Of a stretch of 64,000 bases of DNA, positions 46,643 through 55,581 are shown in pieces (the first letter of the stretch is position 1; each line of letters opens with the position of its first letter). Origin of the DNA: DASRAA01 sp963814165. GTDB lineage: Bacteria; Acidobacteriota; Terriglobia; Terriglobales; Acidobacteriaceae. A program made the position numbers and the translations under genes. Below the pieces are notes generated by a model that was given only the letters and a program-made list of their open reading frames with translations, did not search any database and was not told the DNA's origin. Where the stretch lies: NCBI GenBank assembly GCA_963814165.1, contig CAWFBW010000009.1, positions 124,001 to 188,000 on the forward strand, given 5' to 3'.

Positions 46643-49039
46643 ATGTCGCCCGAAGCTGGCGCGGGCTTCGCTGCTACTGCGCCACTACATGAATCTGATA
46701 CTCGCTCCAAGCTGATCGACCCCGCCATCCATGCTCGCGGGTGGACGGAAGACCTCATCCGGCGCGAAGAGACGGCTGGCGCAATCCAGATCGTCAATGG
46801 GCGACCACGTCGCCAGGCGAAGGGCCGCGTGGACTACACCTTGCGTGTGAAGGTTCACGCCGATACACAGCCAGTCGCGCTCGCCATCATCGAAGCCAAG
46901 GCCGAAAGCCTCCCTCCAAACCACGGATTGGAACAGGCGAAGGGGTACGCGGCCTGCAAACGGCTCAACGTGCCTTTCGTGTTCTCCAGCAACGGACATC
47001 TGTTCGTTGAATTTGACCGGTTCACTGGACTGACCTCTGCCCCGCGTCCCCTCGGTGAATTTCCCGCGCCGGAAGACTTGCGTGTTCGGTATGAGCAGCA
47101 CATGGGCTTCAGCTTGGCAGACGCCGCCGCCAAGCCCCTACTGGCCCGCTACAAGGGCGGAGAGGCCACGCGCCGCTACTACCAGGACGCAGCGATTCGG
47201 GCGGTGCTGGAAAAGATTGCCCGCTGTGAGCACACGGGAGAGCCAAAACGTGCCTTGCTGTCGCTGGCGACTGGAGCGGGCAAGACTTTTATCGCCGTCA
47301 ACCTTTTGCGTCGCATTGCCGACGCCGGCCAACTTCGCCGTGCTCTCTTTGTCTGTGACCGTGACGAACTTCGCTCGCAAGCCTCTGCTGCGTTCCAGAA
47401 CGCCTTTGGCAATGATGCCGCTACCGTCTCGGCCACCAAGCCTCAGAAGAACGCTCGCGTGCTCATAGCCACCTACCAGACGCTAGATGTGGACAACGAT
47501 GAGGCGACGGCGAACTTCCTGACGACAAATTACCCGGTCGATTACCTCAGCCACATCGTCATTGACGAGTGCCACCGATCCGCCTGGGGCAAGTGGTCGG
47601 AAGTGCTGACGCGGAACCCGAATGCAGTGCAGATCGGCTTGACTGCAACTCCCCGGCTCTTGGATAGCACAGAAGAGTCGCCGGAAGCTGACTCGGACGC
47701 GAAGATCACCGCCGACAACATCCGCCACTTCGGTGAACCAGTGTACGAGTACGACATGGCTCAGGGTATCGAGGATGGATACTTGGCGCTATGCGAAATC
47801 CAAAAGAGCCGCGTCAACATCGACGATACTGGCATCACCATTGATGATGTCATGGCGCGGAATCCTGTCGATGCCAACACCGGTCAGCCAATAACACGCG
47901 CAGCACTGCAAGCGATATACGAGAAAACGTCGTTCGAGGACCGAATCCTTCTCCCAGATCGCGTCTTCGCCATGTGCGGCGACCTGTTCCAATATCTACT
48001 AAAGAGTGGAGGTCCTGAGCAGAAAACCATCATCTTCTGTGTCCGTGACCGCCATGCCGACGATGTGGCGGCGGAAATGAATAATCTCTACTCCCGCTGG
48101 TGTGCGGAGAATGGGAAGACCGTCGCCGAGAACTATTCCTTCAAATGCACGGCGGCTGTCAACGGCGGCCAGTACCTGTCTGACTTGCGCGGCTCGTCGA
48201 GTTCCCACTTCGTCGCGACGACGGTTGATCTGTTGACGACCGGCGTGGACGTGCCTGTCGTCCGCAACATCGTATTCTTCAAGTACGTGCGTTCGCCGAT
48301 CTCGTTTTACCAGATGGTCGGTCGCGGCGCACGACTGCACCCGCCCAGCAACAAGCTGACTTTCTGCGTCTATGACTACACCAACGCGACACGCTTATTC
48401 GGCCAGGAGTTCTGCACCAAGGCGATAGTGAAGCACTGCGAAGGGCCAGAACCGCCGCCGCCCCCACCACCTCCACCAATTCGGGTAGAAGGCTTCGACG
48501 TGGAGGTGACGGACGCAGGACGATTTATCGTCACCCTAGTTGACGGCAAGGCCACGCCCGTGACGGTTGAGGAATACAAAGAGCGCCTGGCGGCGAAGCT
48601 GGTGGAAGAAGTTGCCAGTCTTGAGCAGTTTCGCGCCACATGGGTACATCTGTCGGAGCGCAAAGAACTACTAGGGCGGATGCCCGATGCCGGCCGATCC
48701 GTGCTGGTTGTGCGAGAGTTAGAGGATATGGCTGCATACGACCTGTACGATGTCTTGGCCGAGCTTGGCTACGGGGCTGCGCCGCGTACTCGCGTCGAAC
48801 GCGCCGAGGCATTCACCTACAAGAACGAGTCGTGGCTCAATGAAATGCCGCCCTCAACGGCGTCCACGATCAAAGCGGTAGCGGCACAGTTCAAGCGTGG
48901 CGGGACGGACGAATTGGAGAGTCTGCACATATTCCAGACGCCAGAGGTAGTCCGGGCTGGCGGGCTGGCAGGACTGCGGCAATTTGGAACGCCCTCTGAG
49001 GTACTCAATCAGACTAAGCAGAGGATGTTCGCCGCATGA
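46643..49039 (+). CDS. hsdR: Type I restriction-modification HsdR, EcoEI-like
   Basis: Translocase and endonuclease subunit, 798 residues. The N-terminal nuclease domain has IIEAKAESLPPNHGLEQAKGY (a PD-(D/E)xK-type region). The helicase motor has Walker A SLATGAGKTFIAVNLL (about residue 209), the DECH box VIDECHRSAWGKW (about 306), GLTATPRLL and the arginine-finger region FYQMVGRGARLHPPSN. Its C-terminal part follows a polyproline linker near residue 605 and resembles the EcoEI R C-terminal domain. First gene of the R-S-Mrr-M operon; its stop overlaps the hsdS start (ATGA). Confidence 0.92.
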   Translation: MSPEAGAGFAATAPLHESDTRSKLIDPAIHARGWTEDLIRREETAGAIQIVNGRPRRQAKGRVDYTLRVKVHADTQPVALAIIEAKAESLPPNHGLEQAKGYAACKRLNVPFVFSSNGHLFVEFDRFTGLTSAPRPLGEFPAPEDLRVRYEQHMGFSLADAAAKPLLARYKGGEATRRYYQDAAIRAVLEKIARCEHTGEPKRALLSLATGAGKTFIAVNLLRRIADAGQLRRALFVCDRDELRSQASAAFQNAFGNDAATVSATKPQKNARVLIATYQTLDVDNDEATANFLTTNYPVDYLSHIVIDECHRSAWGKWSEVLTRNPNAVQIGLTATPRLLDSTEESPEADSDAKITADNIRHFGEPVYEYDMAQGIEDGYLALCEIQKSRVNIDDTGITIDDVMARNPVDANTGQPITRAALQAIYEKTSFEDRILLPDRVFAMCGDLFQYLLKSGGPEQKTIIFCVRDRHADDVAAEMNNLYSRWCAENGKTVAENYSFKCTAAVNGGQYLSDLRGSSSSHFVATTVDLLTTGVDVPVVRNIVFFKYVRSPISFYQMVGRGARLHPPSNKLTFCVYDYTNATRLFGQEFCTKAIVKHCEGPEPPPPPPPPPIRVEGFDVEVTDAGRFIVTLVDGKATPVTVEEYKERLAAKLVEEVASLEQFRATWVHLSERKELLGRMPDAGRSVLVVRELEDMAAYDLYDVLAELGYGAAPRTRVERAEAFTYKNESWLNEMPPSTASTIKAVAAQFKRGGTDELESLHIFQTPEVVRAGGLAGLRQFGTPSEVLNQTKQRMFAA

Positions 49040-50298
49040 GCGAGTCAGTCGTTGTCCCGCGACGCCCGGAATTGATGCCAAGATCGTCAGCAAGACAATG
49101 GGCATGGGTACGGCTTGGAGAACATGTCACCAAGATCGGCAGCGGTATTACACCCTTAGGCGGACAAGCGGCTTACCTACCCAGCGGTATTCCTCTGATC
49201 CGAAGCCAGAATGTCCTCATGAACAGCTTCCGCGCAGAGGGGATTGCCTTCATTTCTCGTGAACAGGACGCGGAAATGGAAGGCTCTCGTGTTCAAGCTG
49301 GAGACGTGCTGTTGAATATCACCGGCGCGTCTATTGGACGTGTTTGTGTTGTTCCCGCTGACATTGTTCCTGCGAACGTGAACCAGCATGTAAGCATCAT
49401 TCGGACAAAGGGGACGCTCAATCCGAAGTTCCTTGCCTATTACCTGTCACGGCCAGAGTTTCAGACTTTCATCCAGAATACCCAGGCTGGGGCCACGCGA
49501 CAGGCACTTACCAAATCGCTTATTGAAGATTTCATGGTTCCGCTGCCGCCACCAGACGAACAAGAAGCAATAGTCAGAAACCTCGATGAGCAGTTGTGCG
49601 CCACAGTAAAGGCGCGGAACGCTACCGATGCTCAGCTTGTTGCGGTGAGTCAACTTGCAAGAAGCGTCCTCAGGGAATGTTTTTCCTTGCACAAGTTTGG
49701 AACTTGGCGAATGAAGCCACTAGCGGAGGTGGGAGCACTTCTTCCCGCTAAATCCATCGCAACAACAGGCAACACGACGGTGCAGGTCGTGACAACCGCT
49801 TGTTTGACCGAGCTAGGCTTCAACCCGAGTGGCATCAAAGCGGCTCAAATGTGGGATGGTGACATTGAGCTATGTACGTTGCGTCCAAACGAGATTCTCA
49901 TTGCTCGGAGCAACACTCCTGACCTCGTAGGGAGGGTTGCAATGTACACAGGCTCGCCGTCACCAATTGTAGCGTCAGACCTTACGATTCGCTTACTGGC
50001 GCATGACGACTATGTACCGGAGTACGTCACGTTCTATCTATCCAACCTGTACGCCTGTGGTTACTGGAAGGAGAGAGCCGGCGGCGCGAGTGGCACCATG
50101 AAGAAGATAACGCGAAAGCAACTCGAATCGTTGGAGATACCTGTTCCTACGCCGGAACAACAACTCGATATTTGCAAGTCGATCACTAGTAAGACAGCAA
50201 ACATCCGACTGCTAGGTGCCACGCTAGGTAGCCAGTTAATAGCGGTCGCAAAGTTACAACCAGCCCTCTTGAGCGCTGCTTTTGGAGGCATGATTTGA
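49036..50298 (+). CDS. hsdS: Type I restriction-modification HsdS specificity subunit
   Basis: A 420-residue protein with two target-recognition domains, each with a conserved N-terminal stretch: IGSGITPLGGQAAYLPSGIP (TRD1) and TACLTELGFNPSGIKAAQM (TRD2), each followed by a helical spacer (PPPDEQEAIVRNLDEQL and TPEQQLDICKSITSKTANI). It sets the recognition sequence of the methylase and nuclease. Its ATG overlaps the hsdR stop and its stop overlaps the start of the Mrr-like gene, so translation is coupled. Confidence 0.9.
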   Translation: MSESVVVPRRPELMPRSSARQWAWVRLGEHVTKIGSGITPLGGQAAYLPSGIPLIRSQNVLMNSFRAEGIAFISREQDAEMEGSRVQAGDVLLNITGASIGRVCVVPADIVPANVNQHVSIIRTKGTLNPKFLAYYLSRPEFQTFIQNTQAGATRQALTKSLIEDFMVPLPPPDEQEAIVRNLDEQLCATVKARNATDAQLVAVSQLARSVLRECFSLHKFGTWRMKPLAEVGALLPAKSIATTGNTTVQVVTTACLTELGFNPSGIKAAQMWDGDIELCTLRPNEILIARSNTPDLVGRVAMYTGSPSPIVASDLTIRLLAHDDYVPEYVTFYLSNLYACGYWKERAGGASGTMKKITRKQLESLEIPVPTPEQQLDICKSITSKTANIRLLGATLGSQLIAVAKLQPALLSAAFGGMI

Positions 50299-51314
50299 CG
50301 GCAGAAATTGACACTGTGCTGTGGGGCATTCACACGAAGGGCGCAGATGGCGATGAGCTTTATCTTCGCAAGAAATTTATCGCAATCGGCTGGCACGAGG
50401 TCGGCGACCTGACCAAGCTGCCGCCTGATCGTGAATCGTTTAAGGCCACGCTCGCACAACTTTATCCCAACAAACCTCGTGGAAACGTAATCAATTCGGC
50501 CAGCCAGTTATTCCGGTTTCTACGCGAGATGAAGCCGGGACAGCATGTGATCTACCGCTCGGGCTTTGATCATGAGATTCACTTCGGGCGCATCGACGGC
50601 GAGTACCAGTTCGACCCTTCACTCTCGCCGAGATACCCCCACCAAAGAGCGGTGAGTTGGTCAAGGGCGCTTCCCACAACGCATTTCTCGCAGGGCGCTC
50701 TGTATGAGCTTGGTTCGGCTCTGACTCTGTTTCAAGTAAAGAACTACGCAGATGAATATCGTGCTGCATTGAGCGGACACACCAAAGAGGAAGTTCCACC
50801 TGCTGAAGACGAGTCGGTCGCGCTGGTGTCTGAAGAGGTGGAGCAGAACACCAAAGACTTTATCCAGAAGCAACTCTCTGGGGAGCTGAAGGGCTACCCA
50901 TTTCAAGAGTTCGTCGCCAATCTCCTCAATACGATGGGGTATCGCACGAAGCAGTCTCGTAAGGGTACTGACGAGGGCATCGACATCGTTGCCCATCGTG
51001 ACGAGTTGCAGATGGAGCCACCTATCATCAAGATTCAGGTGAAGAGCGGCGCGGGCAGCGTCGGAGGGCCGGAAGTGCGAGAGTTGTACGGAAACATTGC
51101 GACGGGTGAGATCGGCTTGGTTGTTACGCTCGGGTCGTTCGCACGACAGGCCCTTGATTTCGCCAAGTCCAAGAGCAATCTCCGCCTGATTGACGGGACC
51201 GAGTTGATCGACCTGGTACTTGAGCACTACGAGCAACTTGACCCGCGCTATAAAGCGATTCTGCCCCTGAAGCGTGTGTACATACCGGAACCAATCCGAG
51301 AGGAAACCGAGTAG
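50295..51314 (+). CDS. Mrr-like restriction endonuclease (COG4127-type)
   Basis: A 339-residue protein. The N-terminal part (TVLWGIHTKGADGDELYLRK) is a wHTH/EVE-like region typical of COG4127; the C-terminal part is a Mrr-type PD-(D/E)xK nuclease with GTDEGIDIVAHRD and IIKIQVKSGAGSVGGPEVR (catalytic D...QxK) and the tail LYGNIATGEIGLVVTLGSF. Mrr enzymes usually cut methylated or foreign DNA. It sits between hsdS and hsdM, starts with a TTG overlapping the hsdS stop (TTGA), and ends directly before the hsdM ATG. Confidence 0.85.
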   Translation: MTAEIDTVLWGIHTKGADGDELYLRKKFIAIGWHEVGDLTKLPPDRESFKATLAQLYPNKPRGNVINSASQLFRFLREMKPGQHVIYRSGFDHEIHFGRIDGEYQFDPSLSPRYPHQRAVSWSRALPTTHFSQGALYELGSALTLFQVKNYADEYRAALSGHTKEEVPPAEDESVALVSEEVEQNTKDFIQKQLSGELKGYPFQEFVANLLNTMGYRTKQSRKGTDEGIDIVAHRDELQMEPPIIKIQVKSGAGSVGGPEVRELYGNIATGEIGLVVTLGSFARQALDFAKSKSNLRLIDGTELIDLVLEHYEQLDPRYKAILPLKRVYIPEPIREETE

Positions 51315-52857
51315 ATGGCTCAGGCCGGCAAGAATGGAAACGGTAAACGATTCTCGACGCAGCAGTCAGTGAACTCGGCGGTCAAGAGCATCTGCGACAT
51401 CATGCGGCGCTCCAACTGCGCCGGTGCCTTGCAGTATGTCCCTGAATTGACCTGGATGCTGTTCCTGCGCATCCTGGACGAGCAGGAAAGCGGTGAAGCG
51501 GAGATGGCCGAAGCAGTGGGCCAGTCTTATACACCTTCCCTTGAATCTCCCTATCGCTGGAAGGATTGGGCGGCGCCGGAAGCTCCCAAACGCAAAGAAC
51601 TCCAGCTGAAGGCTCCCACGGCGCATTCTTCGCCTTTGTGAATGGCGAGTTGATCCCGGCCCTGAAGAAACTCAAGGACAAGCCCGATGCGTCGCCCCGC
51701 CAGAAGGTCATCAGCGAGATCATGACCGGAGTGGAGCGGGTGCGGATCGACACCGAAAGGAACTTGCTCGACGTGCTCGACAAGGTGCACGAAATCACGT
51801 CCGAGAGCGTGGACTGATACGCACGTCTTCACGCTCTCGCAGGTGTACGAGGGGTTGCTGCTGAAGATGGGCGAGAAGGGCAACGACGGCGGCCAGTTCT
51901 TCACTCCGCGCGAAATCATCCGCGCGATGGTGCGGGCGATCGACCCGAAGGTCGGCGAGACCGTGTACGACCCTGGCTGCGGCACTGGCGGCTTCCTGGC
52001 GCAAGCGTTCGAGTACATGAAGCTCGAAGCGCTGGGGGATGCAGCGACCGGCCGAGCAAATCGAGACGCTCAAGCACCGCACCTTCTAGGGCAGGGAGAA
52101 GGAGAACCTGATCTATCCCATCGCCCTGGCCAATTTGGTACTGCACGGCATCGACCAGCCGAACTTCTGGCACGGCAACACGCTGACCGGCGAGGAGAGT
52201 CTACGGCGGGCTGTTCAGGATGCGCCGAGCCTGTTCGACGTGGTGCTGACCAATCCGCCCTTCGGCGGCAAGGAAGGCAAGGAGGCGCAGACCAGCTTCG
52301 ACTACAAGACCGGCGCGACGCAGGTGCTGTTCCTCCAGCACGTCATCGACAGCCTGAAACGCGGCGGGCGCTGCGGGATCGTGCTGGACGAAGGGGTGCT
52401 GTTCCGCACCAACGAAAACGCCTTCGTCAAGACCAAGCGCAAGCTGCTGGACGATTGCGACCTCTGGTGCATTGTCGAGCCTGCCTGGCGGCGTGTTCAC
52501 GCAGGCTGGTGCGGGCGTGAAGACCAATCTGCTGTTCTTCACCAAGGGCAAGACCGACGGAGAGCGATCTGGTACTACGACCTGTCGGACATCAAGGTGG
52601 GCAAGAAGACGCCGCTCACTGCCGACAAGTTTGAGAACTTCTTCGAGCTGCTGCCGACCCGCGCAGGCAGCGAACGCAGTTGGACGGTCACCCGCGAAGA
52701 AATCGTCGCTAAGAATTACGATCTGAAAGCCGTGAATCCAAACGCCAAGAGCAACGAGGACACTCGCACGCCGGAGGAGTTGCTTGATTTCATCGAGGAA
52801 AAGGGAAAAGACGTGGCGGAGGCGGTCGCGGCCCTGCGGAGTATGTCAGCGAAATGA
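51315..52857 (+). pseudogene. hsdM: Type I restriction methyltransferase HsdM, multiply broken
   Basis: The parts of an adenine methylase of about 500 residues lie in order but in changing frames. It begins MAQAGKNGNGKRFSTQQSVN and the N-terminal domain is readable to KRKELQ. Frame changes occur near 51610, at 51815 (an extra T makes TGA after ITSESVD), near 52045, near 52480 and near 52565. A nonsense TAG replaces a Tyr codon at 52087-52089. The key motifs are still visible: GNDGGQFFTPREIIRAMV, SAM-binding YDPGCGTGGFLAQAFEY, catalytic LTNPPFGGKEGKEAQTS. Five frame changes and one stop mean it is probably inactive unless the assembly is very poor here. Its stop overlaps the next start (ATGA). 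Confidence 0.86.
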
Positions 52858-53531
52858 AGCTCCTCTCTCAGTTGGTCCCCGATGCCACGGACTTGCTCGC
52901 TCTAGAACCCGCTGAGTTGGGCGGGGTTCTCCTGGAAGTGTTACTCGCATACTCGCCCCAACGGCCTTGGAACCGGTACAACTTCTCCATCGAGCCTGAC
53001 GTCGTGCAGGGCTACCCAGCTCAGTATCACGCGCAGATCAGAGAGGTCATGATGGAGGGTTGGGCATGGCTGCAACGGGAGGGCTTAATCATCCCTCACG
53101 TCGGCAGTCAAGGCGAGTGGTTCTCGCCGAGTAGGCGTGCGAAGCAACTGGCTGACCGAGCAGGGGTTGCAGCCTATTACAAGGCTAACTTGCTGCCGAA
53201 AGAACTCTTGCACCCGTTGATTGAGTCGAAGATTTACTCGTTATTCTTGCGTGGCGATTACGACACAGCGGTCTTTCAGGCTTTCAAAGAGGTTGAGGTC
53301 GCTGTAAGGGCGGCTGGTGGGTTTGCTGCTACGGACATCGGAGTCCCGCTAATGCGAAGAGCATTCGATCCCAATACTGGGCCGCTGACGGATACCCAAG
53401 CCGTCTTAGCCGAGCGCGAGGCGCTCTCAGCCATCTTCGCTGGTGCGATTGGGTCGTACAAGAACCCGCAAAGCCACCGGCACGTCCAGATCAGCGACCC
53501 CATTGAGGCCGTTGAGATGATAATGCTGTAA
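52854..53531 (+). CDS. TIGR02391 (Ymh)-family protein
   Basis: A 225-residue protein. The C-terminal half has the family stretch LHPLIESKIYSLFLRGDYDT, VEVAVRAAGGF and NPQSHRHVQISDPIEAVEMI. Members of unknown function are often found beside restriction systems and other defence genes. It starts with an ATG overlapping the hsdM stop. N-terminal residues (EPDVVQGYPAQYHAQIREVM) may be a helical adaptor. Confidence 0.8.
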   Translation: MKLLSQLVPDATDLLALEPAELGGVLLEVLLAYSPQRPWNRYNFSIEPDVVQGYPAQYHAQIREVMMEGWAWLQREGLIIPHVGSQGEWFSPSRRAKQLADRAGVAAYYKANLLPKELLHPLIESKIYSLFLRGDYDTAVFQAFKEVEVAVRAAGGFAATDIGVPLMRRAFDPNTGPLTDTQAVLAEREALSAIFAGAIGSYKNPQSHRHVQISDPIEAVEMIML

Positions 53532-53835
53532 AGCCATCTTCTGAGGATCGTGGACGCACGTCGTCCGACTGCGAGCATCAGCGCACCGTGAGGTCCCCCA
53601 AACTAAGGTTAGAGCCGAGCGCTGCCTACGGCAGCGGGAGGAGGGTTGACACGCCACCCCTGAAAGGGTGCTGCAGAGCGCCCGACGGGCGCTGAATGGG
53701 AACTCGCTGAGAGTGCAGACTCTTGGCAGGGTATCCCGAGAAAACTTTATGTTTCGCGCGTTGGACGCGATGCAGAGATTGTCCTAGACTGCCCGCAGTA
53801 CCCGATGGCCACGGGGAGGGAGGTCGCTAAATTTA
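53532..53835. other. Intergenic region with inverted-repeat cluster, candidate oriT
   Basis: No gene. It contains three adjacent inverted repeats (53620-53693), and GGGAGGGAGG (53814-53823), which looks like the ribosome-binding site of the MobC-like gene now separated by an IS630 insertion. Confidence 0.45.
53620..53693 (+). other. Cluster of three inverted repeats, possible origin of transfer
   Basis: CGCTGCC-TAC-GGCAGCG (53620-53636), CACCC-CTGAAA-GGGTG (53655-53670) and AGCGCCCG-A-CGGGCGCT (53677-53693) are perfect. Clusters like this upstream of a relaxosome accessory gene often mark oriT. No nick site was recognised. Confidence 0.35.
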
Positions 53836-54885
53836 GAGCATCTTCACGATTGCTGTACCCGGTATCCGCAGTGCCGGAACCAGGCGGCAGCGTTCTCGGC
53901 GGTAATGGTTTTGAGAGCTTCGGTGATGGCCTGATCGAGCGCTTCGGCGGTGCGCGCTTTGGCAGCACGCAACAGCTGCTTGAGTTTCGACCAAGCCTTC
54001 TCGATGGGATTGAAATCCGGGGAGTAGGGCGGCAGGTAGAGTAGTTCGGCCCCGCGGGCGGCCAGTAACTCGCCTACCCCTTTGACCTTGTGGGCGGACA
54101 AATTGTCCATCACCACCACGTCGCCAGGCTTCAGTGTGGGGCACAGCACCTGCTCCAGGTAGGCGAGAAAGACATCCCCGTCGGTAGCCGACTCGACGGT
54201 CATGACCGCCTCCATGCCGCGCAGGCTCATGGCGCCTATCGTGGTCAGCACTTTCCAGCGCCCCTGGGGTGTGGCTTCGGCGACCCGTTCGCCGCGCGGA
54301 GCTCGTCCCCACAGCCGCGTCATCTGCGTGGTCACCCCGCTTTCGTCCAGAAAGAACAGCTTCTCCGGCGCTATCGAGCCGAGCTTTTCGGCGAACTCCG
54401 CACGCCGCTGCTGGTTCGCTTCCGTGTCCCGCTCTTGCGCATGGAGCGATTTTTTTTACGCCCCAAGCCCAACTTTTGCAGCCACAGCCAGAGTAACGAT
54501 TGGCTCAGCCCCACGCCGCTGGCCTTCTGCACCCGCGCTTGCAGCTCCCACAGCGTTACGTCCGCTTGCTCGCCTACTTCTGCTCGGATCTGCTTTTGCA
54601 CTGCCTCTGTCACCCGGCTCACACGGCCGTGACGGGACTGCGAGGGACGCTCCACCTGCCCACTCCGCCGTTGCTGCTTACGGATCTTCTTCACGTAGTC
54701 GTAGCTCACCCCAAAGCGCTCAGCCAGCGCCTTTTGACTGAGGTCTTCCCGGGCATAGGTCTGCAGTATCCGCCGCCGTAGATCATTGGAGAATGCTTGT
54801 CCCATCCGTTTTGCCGCAGAGAACGCCGCCAATAGCAGCTTAACCAGCCATCAGCATTTCGGGTATAGCTATCTTGGAACCGCCC
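53836..54885 (-). mobile_element. IS630-family insertion sequence, complete
   Basis: Imperfect terminal inverted repeats (left GAGCATCTTCACG...TGTACCCG; right, reversed, GGGCGGTTCC...TATACCCG) bound a transposase gene. A TA dinucleotide flanks both ends (53834-53835 and 54886-54887), as expected for a TA target duplication. About 1,050 bp, normal for IS630. Confidence 0.72.
53844..54805 (-). CDS. IS630 transposase (orfA/orfB with programmed frameshift)
   Basis: ORF A (starting MGQAFSNDLRRRILQTY, ATG 54805) carries a HTH (LSQKALAERFGVSYDYVKKI) and runs to the A8 run AAAAAAAA on the minus strand (plus 54450-54457). ORF B in the next frame has the catalytic triad: FFLDESGVTTQM (D), VVVMDNLSAHKVKG (D) and FNPIEKAWSKLKQL (E). 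Frameshifting on an A run is the standard way IS630 makes the full transposase. All parts are intact, so this copy may be active. Confidence 0.85.
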
Positions 54886-54887
54886 TA

Positions 54888-55232
54888 ATGATAGGTGTTT
54901 CACGCACAAGATCGGCTGGAGCAAAAGTCACGGAGGAAGAGTACACGCAGCTTGAGGCGTTGGCTCAGACCCGCGGGCTAACCGTCGGCGAGTGGTGCCG
55001 CGATGTGCTCCTCGCCCAATTGGCGCCGTCGTCGGCGACGCTTCCGGAGAAAGCGATTCTTACCGAACTTCTTGGCCTGCGAATGATTGTGATCAATCTG
55101 CTAAGTGCGCTTGGGACTAGGGAGCCGCTGACTGCCGAAAAGACCCAGACAGTAATCGATTGGGCCGACAAGGAGAAGGCCGCGACTGCGGTCGAATGCC
55201 TACATAAACACACCACGAGGAACAAACTCTAG
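54888..55232 (+). CDS. MobC-like relaxosome accessory protein, IS630 inserted in front
   Basis: A 114-residue protein starting MIGVSRTRSAGAKVTEEEYT. The segment KVTEEEYTQLEALAQTRGLT followed by WCRDVLLAQL is the ribbon-helix-helix DNA-binding form of MobC-like mobilization proteins; the C-terminal half is helical (LLGLRMIVINLLSALG). The IS630 right end stops 2 bp before its ATG. Before insertion GGGAGGGAGG at 53814-53823 would have been about 12 bases upstream, a plausible ribosome-binding site, so the IS probably uncouples its expression. No relaxase follows in the window. Confidence 0.6.
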   Translation: MIGVSRTRSAGAKVTEEEYTQLEALAQTRGLTVGEWCRDVLLAQLAPSSATLPEKAILTELLGLRMIVINLLSALGTREPLTAEKTQTVIDWADKEKAATAVECLHKHTTRNKL

Positions 55233-55581
55233 TTCCGATGACGGAGGTTGACGGTTGATTTAGCCGCCCTTATCAGGTCGCGATCAAACCAGGTTTCGCG
55301 CAATTTGCTCATCTAAAATGTCGCGGACTGTCATGGGCATGATGGCGACATGCTCAGGGCGGAAGGCTCACGTACGGTCTGCCAGCGCCTCGGGGTGGAA
55401 CTCTTTTGGGGCGACTCTTCCACTCGGGACTACTCTGGCATCTCCCACATTCCGGTTTCGCGACAATCTCCACGGAAGTCTTATTGATAAGTCACTTGCT
55501 GGCAAGAGTGTTGGGCTGAATCATGTGTTCTTGACTTGTCTTCTAATTGAGCCGCCTGAACACCCGCCAGTGAGGCTCAAT
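55233..55581. other. Intergenic region, no recognised feature
   Basis: 349 bp between the MobC-like gene and the PD40 gene. Frames here show no homology I recognise. It probably marks the right border of the island. Confidence 0.4.
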
